From contig NZ_CP015882.1 in assembly GCF_000697965.2 (NCBI RefSeq), forward strand, positions 1,339,001 to 1,403,000: a stretch of DNA of 64,000 nt, given 5' to 3'. Shown piece by piece: positions 63,193 to 64,000 of this stretch. The stretch is from Ensifer adhaerens. Lineage in GTDB: Bacteria > Pseudomonadota > Alphaproteobacteria > Rhizobiales > Rhizobiaceae. The position numbers and the translations under genes were made by a program. Below the pieces are notes generated by a model. It saw nothing but the letters and a program-made list of their open reading frames with translations, was not told the DNA's origin and made no database searches. Every line of letters starts with the position of its first letter. The first letter of the stretch is position 1.

Positions 63193-63217
63193 AACCATCG
63201 AGCCAAACTCCCGTTCC
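63193..63217 (-). promoter_or_regulatory. General stress promoter of the small secreted protein
   Basis: Minus strand GGAAC, 16 bases, GGTT; 36 bases before the start codon, same form as the site at 48500. Nothing else was recognised in 63218-63580. Confidence 0.55.
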
Positions 63218-63580
63218 TTTGTCAAAGTACACATCGTCGTGATCGAGATGTGAGCTTGCAGAAAGCCGCTCTCTGAGGTGACGCCTGAGCTCAGTCTGCC
63301 GCCGGCAGGTTCCGCGTGAAAGATTTCGCAGCGATCGTCTCCCCCCCACGCCACCCGCAGCTTCTTTGATTATCGTCAGCTGGAAATGTTGAAGTGGCTT
63401 GGCACGCGCGAGCTATGGATAGAGGCTGTCGCCTAGCGGCGTTCGGAAACGGTCATCCAAGCCGACGCGGCGGACCAGACATCGGCTGTGTCCTTCCCTT
63501 TTGGCCGTCTACTACTTCAACAGCCGCGAGAATTCCGAACGCTTCTTCATTGCTGCGATGTTCAGCACGTGACGAAGTTC

Positions 63581-64000
63581 TCAAGCGGCTGTGGCCCGGT
63601 GGGCCACCGCGCGTCCGATCGTTGTTTGTAGTTCTTCCTGCGTAAACGGCTTTGTCATTCTCAAGAGCGCCTGAAGTCCCTCGTCGTCGGGCAACTCAGA
63701 ATATCCCGAAGCAAGGATCACTGGGAGACCCGGATAGGACGAGAAAATCAAACGTGCCAGCTCCGCACCCGTCATGCCTGGCATCGCCTGGTCGCTGATA
63801 ACGAGATCGAACGTATGTCCCGATCCAAGGATCTCGAGTGCGGTGGCTGCCGAAGATGCCTCCACAACGGTATGGCCGAGATCCTCCAGCATAGCGGCTG
63901 TCCCCATACTGACGAGAACATCGTCGTCGACTACAAGTACCCTCAAAGGACTTTGGACTTGGGAAACCTCGAGCGCGGTGGTTTCCAAGGGCGTGCTCGC
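63581..64000 (-). CDS. C-terminal receiver domain of a probable hybrid kinase, 5' end outside the window
   Basis: The open frame runs off the window end; visible are a Pro/Thr/Glu-rich linker and a CheY-like receiver: VLVVDDDVLVSMG, phospho-Asp in LVISDQAMPGMTG, Thr/Ser in ILASGYS, Lys in RMTKPF. A TTG at 63988 could start a stand-alone receiver, but the in-frame linker upstream is typical of hybrid histidine kinases. Confidence 0.82.
   Translation of the reverse strand, partial: ASTPLETTALEVSQVQSPLRVLVVDDDVLVSMGTAAMLEDLGHTVVEASSAATALEILGSGHTFDLVISDQAMPGMTGAELARLIFSSYPGLPVILASGYSELPDDEGLQALLRMTKPFTQEELQTTIGRAVAHRATAA

Overview
The window looks like accessory DNA from a rhizobial alphaproteobacterium (Rhizobiaceae, Rhizobium/Ensifer-like). 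The grounds are high GC, DUF982 and Usg proteins, HWE/HisKA_2 kinases, an alphaproteobacterial LexA box (GAAC-N7-GAAC), EcfG/RpoE2-type promoters (GGAAC-N16-17-GTT) and a chaperonin operon of the rhizobial kind. No tRNA, rRNA, CRISPR array or replication gene was seen. Many relics and one insertion element suggest a megaplasmid or a flexible chromosomal region, but replicon type cannot be decided from the sequence.

Layout. 0-3 kb: amine catabolism operon (class III aminotransferase, semialdehyde dehydrogenase, two RidA paralogues). 3.5-10.9 kb: a LysR regulator and two target units on the minus strand (ring-cleaving dioxygenase, YcaC-like hydrolase, XapX, secreted amidohydrolase; then DoxX, MFS exporter). 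The two units share a 44-bp upstream box. 11-12 kb: secreted alpha/beta hydrolase. 12.4-20.9 kb: a singlet-oxygen response locus with RpoE-ChrR, a DUF3833/MFS/SDR operon, the cyclopropane-synthase-like/DUF1365/flavoprotein operon related to furan fatty acid genes, and DUF2177. 20.9-26 kb: polar amino-acid ABC transporter with an M14 deacylase and an RpiR regulator. 26-33.5 kb: further likely sigma-E targets (photolyase relic plus SDR, fasciclin protein, TspO, ferrochelatase), split by a 3.1-kb IS1595-type element that has interrupted a small gene. 33.5-36.3 kb: LexA-boxed radical SAM / UdgX DNA-repair operon. 36.5-39.7 kb: sensor kinase and a LovK-LovR-like light-sensing pair. 41-48 kb: stress block (DUF982, Hsp20, Usg, GroESL, catalase, YciE/F ferritin-like). 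48.6-58.6 kb: six-gene glycan operon with three glycosyltransferase fusions (to UDP-galactopyranose mutase, a Gfo/Idh dehydrogenase and a glycoside hydrolase). 59-64 kb: YihY membrane protein, lipoprotein, dehalogenase-like hydrolase, decayed csbD, a small secreted protein, and the receiver end of a probable hybrid kinase.

How it fits together. Two stress circuits can be read from promoter motifs. The first is TGATCC-N16-CGTA (sigma-E/ChrR type), found before rpoE, the DUF3833 operon, fasciclin, tspO and hemH, with weaker forms before the flavoprotein operon and the photolyase relic. Its targets are membrane lipid modification and, by inference, removal of photosensitising porphyrins (hemH, tspO). 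The second is GGAAC-N16-17-GTT (general stress sigma), found before usg, yciE, the glycan operon, the dehalogenase-like hydrolase and the small secreted protein. The LOV kinase/receiver pair is of the type that feeds the general stress response in Caulobacter. The window therefore reads as a light, oxidative and general stress island around catabolic and glycan modules.
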